A stretch of 64,000 bases of DNA from Hyphomicrobiales bacterium (lineage in GTDB: Bacteria; Pseudomonadota; Alphaproteobacteria; Rhizobiales; Beijerinckiaceae): positions 1 through 64,000 of the forward strand of contig JAPLOU010000019.1 in the NCBI GenBank assembly GCA_026400535.1. Reading direction: 5' to 3'. Below are positions 37,469 to 46,060 of this stretch, in pieces; the first letter of the stretch is position 1; each line of letters starts with the position of its first letter. The notes under the pieces were generated by a model, which worked only from the letters and a program-made list of their open reading frames with translations, did no database searches and was not told the origin of the DNA. Made by a program: the position numbers and the translations under genes.

Positions 37469-38473
37469 TCAATACTTGGCAGACGCGCTCTGCGTGCGAT
37501 CCACGAACCGGACCTCGACGTCGCGCCCGGCCTGTGGCGGTGTGGCAAGACGCGCGCGGAAATGCAAGGCTTCGCCGGGGTTCAAACTGGAACGCGGCGG
37601 ATCCGTTGTCCATGCGTAAAGGATCTTGCCATCCCCGTCCCGGACCCTGATCTCGATGAGGGGAACCTGGATCACGGTCTGGCGCAAGCTGGCGACGGTG
37701 CCTTCCACCAGCAGGAAGCGGCCCGTGCCCTCGCTCTGTAGGCTTGATCGCACCTCGGCGAAGACAAGACCCCGGAGATTCACCGGCATGCCCACGGCCT
37801 GGAACAGCGCTGCACTGGACGGTGCGAGCCGGACGACCGCATCCCGCTGCCAGACCATCCCCACAAGGACCACGCTGCTGGCAGCGCATAGCCCGATCAG
37901 CGCCCGTGGCGGCGCAGATGCTGGCCCCGGCTCCCCGATTCGTGACGGGCGCACGCGCGCCATGCCGGCTCCGGCAGGCCGCTTACCGGCTGATCCGGCT
38001 GTCGAAGCCCGGCGGCGCGGCAAAAAGCGCCTCCATCCTGTGGCGGCAGCGGGGGCGGGAAGGACGAGGTCCGGGTTGGCGCCACGGCCTGCGGCATCGT
38101 CGGTGGCCTGGTCATCCGCTGCAGGGGAACCCGACTGGGCCTGCGCTGCCGCGGCATCCTCGGCCGCAAACAGCCTGTCACGGTCGTCCTGGTCAATCGG
38201 CTGGTCCGTCGCTGCGTCCCCATCGCGGGGCGTGTGCTCGACCTGTTCGGCCATGGCCCATTCGGCTGCGAGCGCATCCTCGGCGGATGCAGGCCTGTCC
38301 GGTCGGGAGGGAGGCAGGGCAGGCGCGGCGGCCTCCTTCGCCTCGAGATCATCCGCCAGCGTGACGAAGAAGTCGTCGCGGCAACTGGCGCAGCGCACGG
38401 TGCGGCCTTCCGCGCCAATCTTCTGGGCATCAATGCTGTATCTGCTTGCGCAGGATGGGCAGACAATGAGCAT
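37469..38473 (-). CDS. MJ0042-type zinc-ribbon membrane protein
   Basis: 334 residues. The N-terminal zinc ribbon is CPSCASRYSID with CASC (residues 5-33), a typical MJ0042 motif. A long acidic, Ala-rich linker (about 45-190) follows, then one membrane helix near 198-215, and a C-terminal domain like DUF3426 (about 235-330: LLVEGTVASLRQT, VPLIEIRVRDGDGKILY). The role is unknown. It is divergent from ftsE with 115 bases between, an arrangement standard in Hyphomicrobiales. Confidence 0.85.
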   Translation of the reverse strand: MLIVCPSCASRYSIDAQKIGAEGRTVRCASCRDDFFVTLADDLEAKEAAAPALPPSRPDRPASAEDALAAEWAMAEQVEHTPRDGDAATDQPIDQDDRDRLFAAEDAAAAQAQSGSPAADDQATDDAAGRGANPDLVLPAPAAATGWRRFLPRRRASTAGSAGKRPAGAGMARVRPSRIGEPGPASAPPRALIGLCAASSVVLVGMVWQRDAVVRLAPSSAALFQAVGMPVNLRGLVFAEVRSSLQSEGTGRFLLVEGTVASLRQTVIQVPLIEIRVRDGDGKILYAWTTDPPRSSLNPGEALHFRARLATPPQAGRDVEVRFVDRTQSASAKY

Positions 38474-38587
38474 GGCGAATCAGCGTGTCGGCCTTGCGGC
38501 GGTCCCTTGTGAACGATCGCCAGTTGGACCCTGTGATGGTTAACGCCGCGTGAAGATCGTGCCGGACAGCCGGCGCGGGAGGGACTG

Positions 38588-39247
38588 ATGGTGCGGTTTG
38601 AAGGCATCGGCCTTCGCTATGGAATGGGACCGGAGGTGCTGAGGGACATCACCTTCAGCATCGAGCCGCGCTCGTTCCAGTATCTCACCGGCCCGTCGGG
38701 CGCGGGCAAGACGACTTTGCTCAAGCTCATGCTGCTGTCCCTGAAGCCCACGCGTGGCCTGATCAACCTGTTCGGCCATGACGTGACGCGCCGCCAGAAT
38801 GACGCGCTCAGCGCGGCGCGCCAGCGCATGGGCGTCGTGTTTCAGGATTTCCGGCTTCTGGACCACCTGACGGTCTATGAGAATGTGTCCTTGCCGTTGC
38901 GCGTGAAGGGACGGGACGAGGCCAGCTACCGCTCCGAGGTCATCGAACTGCTGCGCTGGGTCGGCCTCGGCGAACGGATGCACTCCATTCCGCCGGTCCT
39001 GTCGGGCGGCGAGAAGCAGCGCGCCGCCATCGCGCGGGCGCTGATCGTCAAGCCCGAACTCCTCCTGGCGGACGAGCCGACCGGCAATGTCGACCCTACG
39101 CTTGCGCGCCGTCTGCTGCGCCTGTTCATGGAGCTTCAGCGCCTCGGCACGGCGGTCGTGATCGCGACGCACGACCTCAATCTGATGGACCAGAACGACG
39201 CCCGGCGCCTGGTTCTGGCCGACGGATATCTGCATGTTGACGGCTGA
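38588..39247 (+). CDS. ftsE: cell division ATP-binding protein FtsE
   Basis: ATPase of the FtsEX complex, which at the septum activates peptidoglycan hydrolases by way of EnvC-like partners. The 219 residues hold Walker [13 protein letters not shown] near 36, the signature [14 protein letters not shown] near 138, and Walker [13 protein letters not shown] near 160. The stop lies inside ftsX (14-base overlap), so the two are coupled. Confidence 0.96.
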   Translation: MVRFEGIGLRYGMGPEVLRDITFSIEPRSFQYLTGPSGAGKTTLLKLMLLSLKPTRGLINLFGHDVTRRQNDALSAARQRMGVVFQDFRLLDHLTVYENVSLPLRVKGRDEASYRSEVIELLRWVGLGERMHSIPPVLSGGEKQRAAIARALIVKPELLLADEPTGNVDPTLARRLLRLFMELQRLGTAVVIATHDLNLMDQNDARRLVLADGYLHVDG

Positions 39248-40301
39248 GAGGGTCCTGCGCCGCGTCAGGGGCGCGCTGCACCGCGCAGGAGCGCGCTGCG
39301 GGCGCCTGTGGCAGGCCGTGCGGCAGGGCGCCATGTCCGGCGCGCGCTTGGCGGCGGGCCAGAACCCGGCCATGCCGGAGATTCCGGGACTGCCGTCCGG
39401 GCTGAAGCGCGAACAGCCGCTGATCCCGGTCGATTCGACGGCAAGCCGCGCCCTCGTCGCGGTGATCGCCATCCTCACCTTTCTGGCCGCGCTCGCCGGC
39501 GGCGCGGCCCACATGGTCGCCATCGCCTCGAGCGATTGGCGCTCCGCCATCTCGAACGAGATGACCGTGCAGATCAAGCCGGACCCGCGGCGCAACATCG
39601 AGGATGACATCGCGAGGGCGGCGCGTGTCTTCCGCGGCGCCCCCGGCGTTGCCGAGGTCCGCATCGTGCCGCGCGCCGAATCGGACAGGTTGCTCGAGCC
39701 ATGGCTCGGCGCGGGCCTGCAGCTGGCCGAGCTTCCGGTACCGCGGCTGCTGGTCGTGACAAGTTCACGCAGCTCGCGCCCTGACGTCGAGGCCTTGCGC
39801 CAGTCCCTGCGACGTGAGGCGCCGACCGCCAGCCTTGACGACCACCGTCTGTGGGTGGGCCGGCTGTCGACCATGGCCAACACGCTGATCCTGGCGGGCA
39901 TCGCTGTTGTCCTGCTGGTCACGCTGGCCGCCGGTTTGGCGGTCGCCTTCGCTACGCGCGGCGCGATGGCGGGCAGCCACGACTCGGTCGAGGTCCTGCA
40001 CCTTGTCGGAGCCAATGACGCCTTCATCGCCCGTGAATTCCAGGGCCGCTTTCTGAAGCTGGGCCTCGAGGGCGGGGCGATTGGCGGCCTGTCGGCGCTT
40101 GTCGTGACGGTCGTGCTCGGCTGGATCAGCCTGAGCTGGAGTTCGGGCCCGGGCGCCGATCAGCTCAAGGCCCTGTTCGGCGCCTTCGAGATCGGCTGGA
40201 CCGGATATCTGATCGTGATTGGCATCGCTGCGCTGGTCGCTCTGATTGCAGGCCTCGTGTCGCGCCTCACCGTTCAGCGCCATCTGCGTCAGATGGCGTG
40301 A
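39234..40301 (+). CDS. ftsX: cell division membrane protein FtsX
   Basis: Permease-like partner of FtsE; it transmits ATP hydrolysis across the membrane and does not transport. The 355 residues have a long cytosolic lead of about 70 residues, a first helix near 75-95, a periplasmic domain (ISNEMTVQIKPDPRRNIEDD), and three further helices near 215, 280 and 330. Start: ATG at 39234 inside the end of ftsE. Confidence 0.93.
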   Translation: MLTAERVLRRVRGALHRAGARCGRLWQAVRQGAMSGARLAAGQNPAMPEIPGLPSGLKREQPLIPVDSTASRALVAVIAILTFLAALAGGAAHMVAIASSDWRSAISNEMTVQIKPDPRRNIEDDIARAARVFRGAPGVAEVRIVPRAESDRLLEPWLGAGLQLAELPVPRLLVVTSSRSSRPDVEALRQSLRREAPTASLDDHRLWVGRLSTMANTLILAGIAVVLLVTLAAGLAVAFATRGAMAGSHDSVEVLHLVGANDAFIAREFQGRFLKLGLEGGAIGGLSALVVTVVLGWISLSWSSGPGADQLKALFGAFEIGWTGYLIVIGIAALVALIAGLVSRLTVQRHLRQMA

Positions 40302-40453
40302 CAAATCCTGAGGTCGAGCCGATCCCGCGCACCACGTGAAGCAAGCCGTTAAGATGTCAGGCCGATCATGGATCCGATGGCCTGATCACAGTCCATCTTG
40401 TTTGAGTGCAGTTTGAACCCATTGCCGCCGGATTTGACGGCCATCATGTTGCG

Positions 40454-41203
40454 ATGTCCTTGATTCAGACAGGTGCCGTCATCACGGCAAAGACACCAAC
40501 GGTAGACGAAGGCTCCCGCATCCGCAGGCGGTGGCTGGCGCACGTCCTTGTCGTGATCAGCCTTGTCACAGGAGCACTGGCACTGTGGGCCGTAATCGGC
40601 TTTGTCGCCTTTACCCGCTCGATCGCCACAGCGGAGCCGCAGAAGCTGGCCAAGACCGACGGCATCGTTGTTCTGACCGGCGGTGCCCAGCGCCTCAGTG
40701 ACGGCATGGCGCTGCTCGCAGCCGGGCACGGCCAGCGCCTTCTGATCAGCGGCGTCAACGCAAGGGCGGGGCGGGACGAGATCCTGCCCAGGTCCGGGCT
40801 GCGCCACGAGAAGCTGGAATGCTGCGTCGACCTCGGAAAGGGCGCGCGCAACACCATTGGCAACGCCATCGAGACCCGACGCTGGGCGCGCTCGAACGGT
40901 TTCCGGTCCCTGCTGGTGGTCACATCGAACTATCACATGCCGCGCACTCTCGCTGAGTTCCAGCACGTGATGGGCGACATCGAACTGGTCGGCTATCCCG
41001 TCGTCAGCGAGCCGCAGGAGCCCGCGCGGCCCTCGACGATCATCAGCGGGCTGAAGCTGCTGGCGTCGGAATACACCAAGTATCAGATCACGCGGCTGCG
41101 CCAGCTCCTCGAGACCGATCCGGAGCATTCGCGCCTGCCGGTGCTGATGGGCCGGCAGAAGCCCGTCGGCATCCAGGTGATCGAACGTCCCGCTCAGCCA
41201 TGA
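40454..41203 (+). CDS. YdcF/SanA-like membrane protein (DUF218)
   Basis: 249 residues. One membrane helix near 32-55, then a DUF218 domain with DGIVVLTGGAQRL, LISGVNA, NTIGNAIETRRWARSNGF and LLVVTSNYHMPRTLAEF. The family (ElyC, SanA, YdcF) is tied to envelope and peptidoglycan precursor upkeep; the biochemical task is not known. An in-frame GTG at 40406 is an alternative start. It lies between ftsX and plsC, its usual place. Confidence 0.85.
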   Translation: MSLIQTGAVITAKTPTVDEGSRIRRRWLAHVLVVISLVTGALALWAVIGFVAFTRSIATAEPQKLAKTDGIVVLTGGAQRLSDGMALLAAGHGQRLLISGVNARAGRDEILPRSGLRHEKLECCVDLGKGARNTIGNAIETRRWARSNGFRSLLVVTSNYHMPRTLAEFQHVMGDIELVGYPVVSEPQEPARPSTIISGLKLLASEYTKYQITRLRQLLETDPEHSRLPVLMGRQKPVGIQVIERPAQP

Positions 41204-41256
41204 CGCCCAGCGGTTGCACTTGACGGGCACCGCGCAGGTCGTGTTTGACCTTGCGC

Positions 41257-41976
41257 ATGCTCATGCTTCGCTCGCTCGTCTTCAACGTTGTGTTCTATGT
41301 GAACATGGCTATCTGGTCCCTGGCCCTGGTGCCGACCTTCTTCATGCCCCGCATGGCCTTCATGCGCGGGGCGCGGCTGTGGGCGCACTCGAACCTGTGG
41401 CTCCTGCGCATGATCTGCGGCACGCGGGTCGAGTTTCGCGGCCTGGGCAAACTTCCGCCCGGCGGTTTCCTCGTGGCCTGCAAGCATCAGTCCATGTGGG
41501 AAACCTTCGCACTGTTCTGCATTCTTGACGACCCCGCCTTTGTGGCCAAAAGCGAGTTGTTCTTCGTCCCCTTTTTCGGATGGTACGCCTACAAGGCGCG
41601 CTCGATCCCCGTTCGCCGGGGCGGCGGTGCGAACGCGCTGCGGGACATGAATGCCCTTGCCGCGCGCGAGGCCGCCGCTGGCCGGCAGATCGTGATCTTC
41701 CCAGAAGGAACGCGGACCGCTGCAGGCGCCAGCCCGACCTACAAGTACGGCATCGCCCATATGTATGAGCGCATAGGCCTTTCATGCGCGCCGGTCGCCC
41801 TCAACTCAGGCGTGTTCTGGCCGCGCCGGAAATTTCTCCGCCATCCGGGCACGATCGTGGTCGAAGTGCTGGACCCGATTCCGGCCGGGCTGGATCGGGA
41901 CCTCTTCTTCACCACGATGCAGGAGCGGATCGAAACGGCCTCGGACCGGCTACTGGCTGAAGCCCGCTCCGCCTGA
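41257..41976 (+). CDS. plsC: 1-acyl-glycerol-3-phosphate acyltransferase
   Basis: Makes phosphatidic acid from lysophosphatidic acid for membrane lipids. 239 residues; an N-terminal membrane helix, then the catalytic motif KHQSMWETF near 78, in which the usual HX4D has Glu in place of Asp, and FPEGTRTA near 155. HX4E occurs in alphaproteobacterial members, so the enzyme is probably active. Start: ATG at 41257; an ATG at 41263 and a TTG at 41245 are also in frame. Confidence 0.9.
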   Translation: MLMLRSLVFNVVFYVNMAIWSLALVPTFFMPRMAFMRGARLWAHSNLWLLRMICGTRVEFRGLGKLPPGGFLVACKHQSMWETFALFCILDDPAFVAKSELFFVPFFGWYAYKARSIPVRRGGGANALRDMNALAAREAAAGRQIVIFPEGTRTAAGASPTYKYGIAHMYERIGLSCAPVALNSGVFWPRRKFLRHPGTIVVEVLDPIPAGLDRDLFFTTMQERIETASDRLLAEARSA

Positions 41977-42067
41977 CAGGCGGGGCCGCCGCCAGGCGTC
42001 CGGCGGGCTGGGCGGAGTGCCAGCAGGGCACCCATGACCGACGATGTCAGTGGTGTGTCCAATTTGG

Positions 42068-42097
42068 TTGACACTAGAGACTGTTAAGTAGTGTTAC
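42068..42097 (+). promoter_or_regulatory. putative promoter with overlapping inverted repeat before the LacI gene
   Basis: TTGACA at 42068-42073 is a perfect -35 box. The -10 area about 17-18 bases on (TGTTAC) is weak. ACACTA (42071-42076) and TAGTGT (42089-42094) form an inverted repeat covering both boxes, as expected for an autoregulated LacI-type gene whose start lies about 85 bases downstream. Confidence 0.4.
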
Positions 42098-42180
42098 GCT
42101 CCTTGAATTGCCCGTGACAATCCGGCAGCTTCGGCAGGAGACGGGGCCATGTCGCTTGATGGCTCCTGGCGGGGACGGAC

Positions 42181-43242
42181 ATGACGGTTTCACATGCCAA
42201 CAGGGACGGCGATCAGGGCCGCATGTCACGGACACGCGTGACTTTGCAGATGATCGCGCGGCAATTGGCGGTTTCAACGGCAACGGTCTCGCTGGCGCTG
42301 CGTGACAGTCCGCTGGTGGCGGATGTCACCAAGCGAAAGGTGAAGACCACCGCGCGCGATCTGGGATACAGCTATAACCGTGGCGCAGCCGCTCTTCGCA
42401 TGGCCCGGACCAACATCATCGCGGTCGCCCTGCACAGCATTCTCAACCCCTATTTCGCGGAAATCCTGTCTGCCGTCGAACAGCGCGCCCTTGAGAGCGG
42501 CAAGACGGTCATGTTCGGCAGCTGCGCCGGCGAAAGCGAGCGGCAGGAGCGTGTGCTCAGCACGCTGCGCGAGTACCGCCCCGACGGACTGCTGTTCTGC
42601 CCGACGGTCGGCACCAGGAGCGAGGATCTCGACCATCTGATCGCATCCGGGATCCCGGTCGTCCAGATCGTGCGCGAGATTGAGGACACCGGCTTTGACT
42701 TCGTCGGCGTCGATGACGAGAAGGCCGGCAAGCTCGCAGTCGAGCATCTCCTGTCGATCGGCCACAGGCGTATCGCCATGCTCGGCGGCTCGCTTGACGT
42801 GTCGACGGGGCGGGCCCGCCATGCGGGCTATGCCAACGCCTTGCAGGCCGCCGGCGTCACGGTCGATGATTCGATGCATGTCCAGGGCACCGAAACCCGC
42901 GAAGCCGGCATCAGCGGCGCGCATTGGCTGCTGGAACGGCGCGACCCGCCGACTGCGATCTACTGCTACAATGACCTCACGGCTCTCGGCGCCATGGTCG
43001 GCATGCGACAGCAGGGCATCGAGCCGGGCCGCGACGTCTCCATCATCGGCTGTGACGACATCGCCGAGGCGGCAGCATCCTATCCCGGCCTGACCACGGT
43101 GCGCGGAAATCATGTCGAGATGATCCAGAAGGCCGTCGATCTCCTGGGTGAGAGGATGAACGCACCGACCATGCCGCAGAAGCGCCTCCGCGTGCAGCCG
43201 ACGCTGGTCGTGCGCGGCACAACAGCCAGGTTGGCGGCCTGA
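42181..43242 (+). CDS. LacI-family transcriptional regulator
   Basis: 353 residues. N-terminal helix-turn-helix VTLQMIARQLAVSTATVSLAL (near 20-41) with the hinge region, then a sugar-binding fold: ISRT-less start of the core at IIAVALHSILNPYFAEIL near 82, RPDGLLFCPT, GVDDEKAGKLAVEHLL near 178, and GCDDIAEAAASYPGLTTVR. It probably binds a sugar, sugar acid or derivative and controls the next genes (43.3-46.8 kb). GGGGAC lies before ATG 42181; a later ATG at 42223 would still keep the DNA-binding domain. Confidence 0.9.
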   Translation: MTVSHANRDGDQGRMSRTRVTLQMIARQLAVSTATVSLALRDSPLVADVTKRKVKTTARDLGYSYNRGAAALRMARTNIIAVALHSILNPYFAEILSAVEQRALESGKTVMFGSCAGESERQERVLSTLREYRPDGLLFCPTVGTRSEDLDHLIASGIPVVQIVREIEDTGFDFVGVDDEKAGKLAVEHLLSIGHRRIAMLGGSLDVSTGRARHAGYANALQAAGVTVDDSMHVQGTETREAGISGAHWLLERRDPPTAIYCYNDLTALGAMVGMRQQGIEPGRDVSIIGCDDIAEAAASYPGLTTVRGNHVEMIQKAVDLLGERMNAPTMPQKRLRVQPTLVVRGTTARLAA

Positions 43243-43327
43243 ACGGCGTTCACCACCGAAGTGCTTGACGAGTCCGGACTTTCCTCGGAATGTATCTCGC
43301 GGAATGCTGTTCTTGCTTCGGTGACCC

Positions 43328-44281
43328 ATGACCAAACCTGCCATCCTCGTGATCGGTCGTCCAATGGCCTATGTGGCGGAGCGGCTTGAGGCGGCATTCG
43401 CGCTGCACGCGCTGCCGCCCGAGGGAGCCGGCTTTGCGGCGCTCGCGGCTGTCCGCGGCATCGCGATGGCGGGAGCCCAGCCGCGCGTCGACGCCGCGCT
43501 TATGGACGCGCTGCCGAACCTCGAGATTGTCGCCAATTTCGGCGTGGGTTATGATGCGATTGACGCTCAGGCGGCCCAGGCGCGCGGCGTCGTGGTCACC
43601 AATACGCCCGATGTTCTGACCGAGGAAGTGGCGGATCTGGCGCTGGGCCTGCTCCTGTCCACCGTGCGTGAACTGCCGCAGGCTGACCGCTATGTGCGGT
43701 CAGGCCACTGGCTTGGCAAACCCTACCCGCTGACGACGACCCTTCGCACCCGCACGATCGGGATTGTCGGGCTGGGCCGCATCGGCAAGGCGGTGGCGCG
43801 GCGGATCGAGGCCTTCGGTGTGCCGGTCGTCTACCATGGCCGCAGCCGGCAGGCCGATGTGCCCTATCGCTACTACCCGTCGCTTCTCAAGATGGCGGAG
43901 GATGTCGACACGCTCGTCAGCGTCGCGCCCGGCGGCGCCTCGACACACCACATCATCGACGCCGCGGTCCTGAAAGCGCTCGGCCCGAACGGCATTGTCA
44001 TCAATGTCGGGCGCGGCTCGGTGGTGGACGAGGCGGCCCTCGCGGCAGCGCTGCGCAACAAGGACATCCTGTCTGCCGGTCTTGATGTCTTCGAAGACGA
44101 GCCGCGCATCCCGGCGGAGCTGATCGCGATGGATCACATCGTCCTGTTGCCCCATGTCGGCTCCGGAACCCATCACACCCGCCAGGGCATGGGCCAGCTT
44201 CAGGTTGACAACCTTACGAACTGGTTCGCCGGCAGGGGTCCGTTGACCCCCGTGCCCGAAACACCATGGCCCCGCGGATGA
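43328..44281 (+). CDS. D-2-hydroxyacid dehydrogenase (hydroxypyruvate/glyoxylate reductase-like)
   Basis: 317 residues; NAD(P)-linked. GIVGLGRIGKAVARRIEAFG near 148 is the dinucleotide-binding region, NVGRGSVVDEAAL near 228 contains the substrate-binding Arg, Glu lies in DVFEDEPRIP near 258, and His in LLPHVGSGTHHTR near 277, so the catalytic trio is complete. Glyoxylate, hydroxypyruvate or sugar-derived 2-keto acids are likely substrates. It follows the LacI gene and is translationally coupled (ATGA) to the AprI/Inh-like gene. Confidence 0.92.
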   Translation: MTKPAILVIGRPMAYVAERLEAAFALHALPPEGAGFAALAAVRGIAMAGAQPRVDAALMDALPNLEIVANFGVGYDAIDAQAAQARGVVVTNTPDVLTEEVADLALGLLLSTVRELPQADRYVRSGHWLGKPYPLTTTLRTRTIGIVGLGRIGKAVARRIEAFGVPVVYHGRSRQADVPYRYYPSLLKMAEDVDTLVSVAPGGASTHHIIDAAVLKALGPNGIVINVGRGSVVDEAALAAALRNKDILSAGLDVFEDEPRIPAELIAMDHIVLLPHVGSGTHHTRQGMGQLQVDNLTNWFAGRGPLTPVPETPWPRG

Positions 44282-45054
44282 AGACATACATCGTCTTCGC
44301 GACCGCCGCCATCCTGTGGAGCCCGACGTCCCATGCGCAATCCACGGCGCGGCCGGCCACAGGGCCATCCGTGCCGCCGGCCATTGCCCAAATGAACGGG
44401 CCCTGGGAACTCATCGGCCAAGGCGGATCGCGCAAATGCCGGCTGAACCTGCGGCCGGCAGAGACCAAGGGAGGTCGGGTTGTCGGTTACCCGTCGCCAT
44501 GCCGCCGGGCATTGCCGATCCTGGCCAAGGTCGCATCCTGGAGCGTGTCCGAGGATGGCTTCATCCGCCTGAACAATGCCGCCGGCCAACCCGTGCTGGC
44601 CTTCGAGGACGATCCGGCCGCCCTCAGATTGAAGGGCCGGGCCGACGGTGCGGACTACCAGCTTGATTCGCTCGGCAGGCCGCGCCGCTTTGTGCCGCAG
44701 GTGGCGTCGCCTCCGCCCCAGCGCATGCCTTTCGATCCGTCCAGGGCGCCGCAGCGCGACACCATTCCCGGAAGCTACGAGATGGTGCGCTATGGCGGTC
44801 AGGTCGTGTGCCGCATCGCGCTTGGCCTATCGCCCGGTTCAGCCGACGGGCGCTTCCTGACCAGCTTTCCAACGCGCTGCCGCGACAAGGGGCTGGAAGT
44901 GTTCGATGTCGTCGCCTGGCGCTATGCCGGCGGCAAGATCTACCTGATCGCCCGGCGCGGCCATGAAATGACGTTGATCCCGGTCAACGACGGCCAATGG
45001 CAGAAGGATCCGCCGGGCGGCGCCGAACTCACCCTCCGCCGCGTAGCCAACTGA
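44278..45054 (+). CDS. secreted protein with two AprI/Inh-like domains
   Basis: 258 residues; signal peptide ending at AHAQ near residue 18. Two domains resemble the AprI/Inh metalloprotease inhibitor fold: about 35-115 (NGPWELIGQGG, KCRLNL, SPCRRAL, SWSVSEDGFIRLNN) and 160-255 (GSYEMVRYGG, VCRIAL, TRCRDKG, VVAWRYAGGKIYLI). Each keeps two Cys that could pair. The likely role is binding and blocking an exported protease, or another periplasmic binding task. A start at 44266 is less likely than ATG 44278, which overlaps the dehydrogenase stop. Confidence 0.8.
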   Translation: MKTYIVFATAAILWSPTSHAQSTARPATGPSVPPAIAQMNGPWELIGQGGSRKCRLNLRPAETKGGRVVGYPSPCRRALPILAKVASWSVSEDGFIRLNNAAGQPVLAFEDDPAALRLKGRADGADYQLDSLGRPRRFVPQVASPPPQRMPFDPSRAPQRDTIPGSYEMVRYGGQVVCRIALGLSPGSADGRFLTSFPTRCRDKGLEVFDVVAWRYAGGKIYLIARRGHEMTLIPVNDGQWQKDPPGGAELTLRRVAN

Positions 45055-45056
45055 CC

Positions 45057-46040
45057 TCAGGCCACGAAGCTGCCGTTCCGTTCGTCGGCAATATGGACCT
45101 TGATGATCTCATCAAAGCTGCTTTCAGCCTTGAAGCCGAGCGCGATGGCACGCTGCGGGTCAAGATCGCGCGGCCAGCCGGCCACAATGCCCTGAATGGT
45201 TGCATCCGGTTTGCGCAGGATCCGCGCCGTTACGCGGGGGCCTGCCACCCGCTCAAGCGCCGCGATCTGCTCGCCGACCGTGCATGACAGGCCGGGCATG
45301 CTCAGGTTGCGCCGCGCGCCCAGCGCCGAGAGGTCCATCGTCGCGGCATGCATCAGGAATCCGACGGCCGATCGCGGACTGGCGTGCCAGTGGCGCACAT
45401 CCTCAGAGACCGGCAGCACCGCCTCATGCCCGGCGAGCGGCTCGCGGATGATGTTCGAGAAAAAGCCCGAAGCCGCCTTGTTCGGTGTTCCCGGGCGCAC
45501 GCAGATGGTAGGCAGGCGGATACCAATGCCGTCAAAGAAACCGCGCCGGGAGTAATCCGAGAGCAACAGCTCTCCGATCGCCTTCTGTGTGCCATAGCTG
45601 GTCAGTGGCGTCAGGTGGAACTCGTCGGCGATCTTCGCATGGAACGGCGCGCCGAAGACGGCAATTGACGAGGTGAACACAAGCCGCGGGCGATAACCGC
45701 CGCCGGCGAGCCTGATCGCCTCGAACAGGTCGCGCGTGCCGTCCAGATTGATCCGGTAGCCCTTCGCGAAGTCTGCCTCGGCCTCACCCGAGACGATGGC
45801 CGCAAGATGGACGATCAGGTCCGGCCGCCCGGCGATCAGCCTTGCGCCCTCACCAGGCATCGCAAAATCACTGGCCCGGCAGTCACAGGCGAATGTCGCT
45901 CCGGCCGGCGCGGACGGCATGACCACATCATGCAGGGTCGCCGTGCGGACCTCGCGACCGCCAATATGACCGTCAGCAGCGACGCGCTCGAGAAACTTGC
46001 GGCCAACCATGCCGGCGGCACCCAGGACAAGAATGTGCAT
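45057..46040 (-). CDS. denD: D-erythronate dehydrogenase-like epimerase-fold enzyme
   Basis: 327 residues of the NAD-dependent epimerase/dehydratase family. GAAGMVGRKF near 8, VHLAAIVSGEAEADF near 77, the catalytic Tyr and Lys in SYGTQKAIGE near 147, and RLPTICVRPGTPNKAASGFFS near 172, the last typical of DenD, which oxidises D-erythronate to 2-keto-D-erythronate. The usual partner genes otnK, otnC and otnI are not in view, so another sugar acid is possible. It is the second gene of a minus-strand pair. Confidence 0.85.
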   Translation of the reverse strand: MHILVLGAAGMVGRKFLERVAADGHIGGREVRTATLHDVVMPSAPAGATFACDCRASDFAMPGEGARLIAGRPDLIVHLAAIVSGEAEADFAKGYRINLDGTRDLFEAIRLAGGGYRPRLVFTSSIAVFGAPFHAKIADEFHLTPLTSYGTQKAIGELLLSDYSRRGFFDGIGIRLPTICVRPGTPNKAASGFFSNIIREPLAGHEAVLPVSEDVRHWHASPRSAVGFLMHAATMDLSALGARRNLSMPGLSCTVGEQIAALERVAGPRVTARILRKPDATIQGIVAGWPRDLDPQRAIALGFKAESSFDEIIKVHIADERNGSFVA

Positions 46041-46060
46041 CGATATGGCCTTTCAGAGGG

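Noticed and set aside
38540-40027. 495-codon minus-strand frame opposite ftsE-ftsX
   Set aside because: Shadow of two clearly conserved genes.
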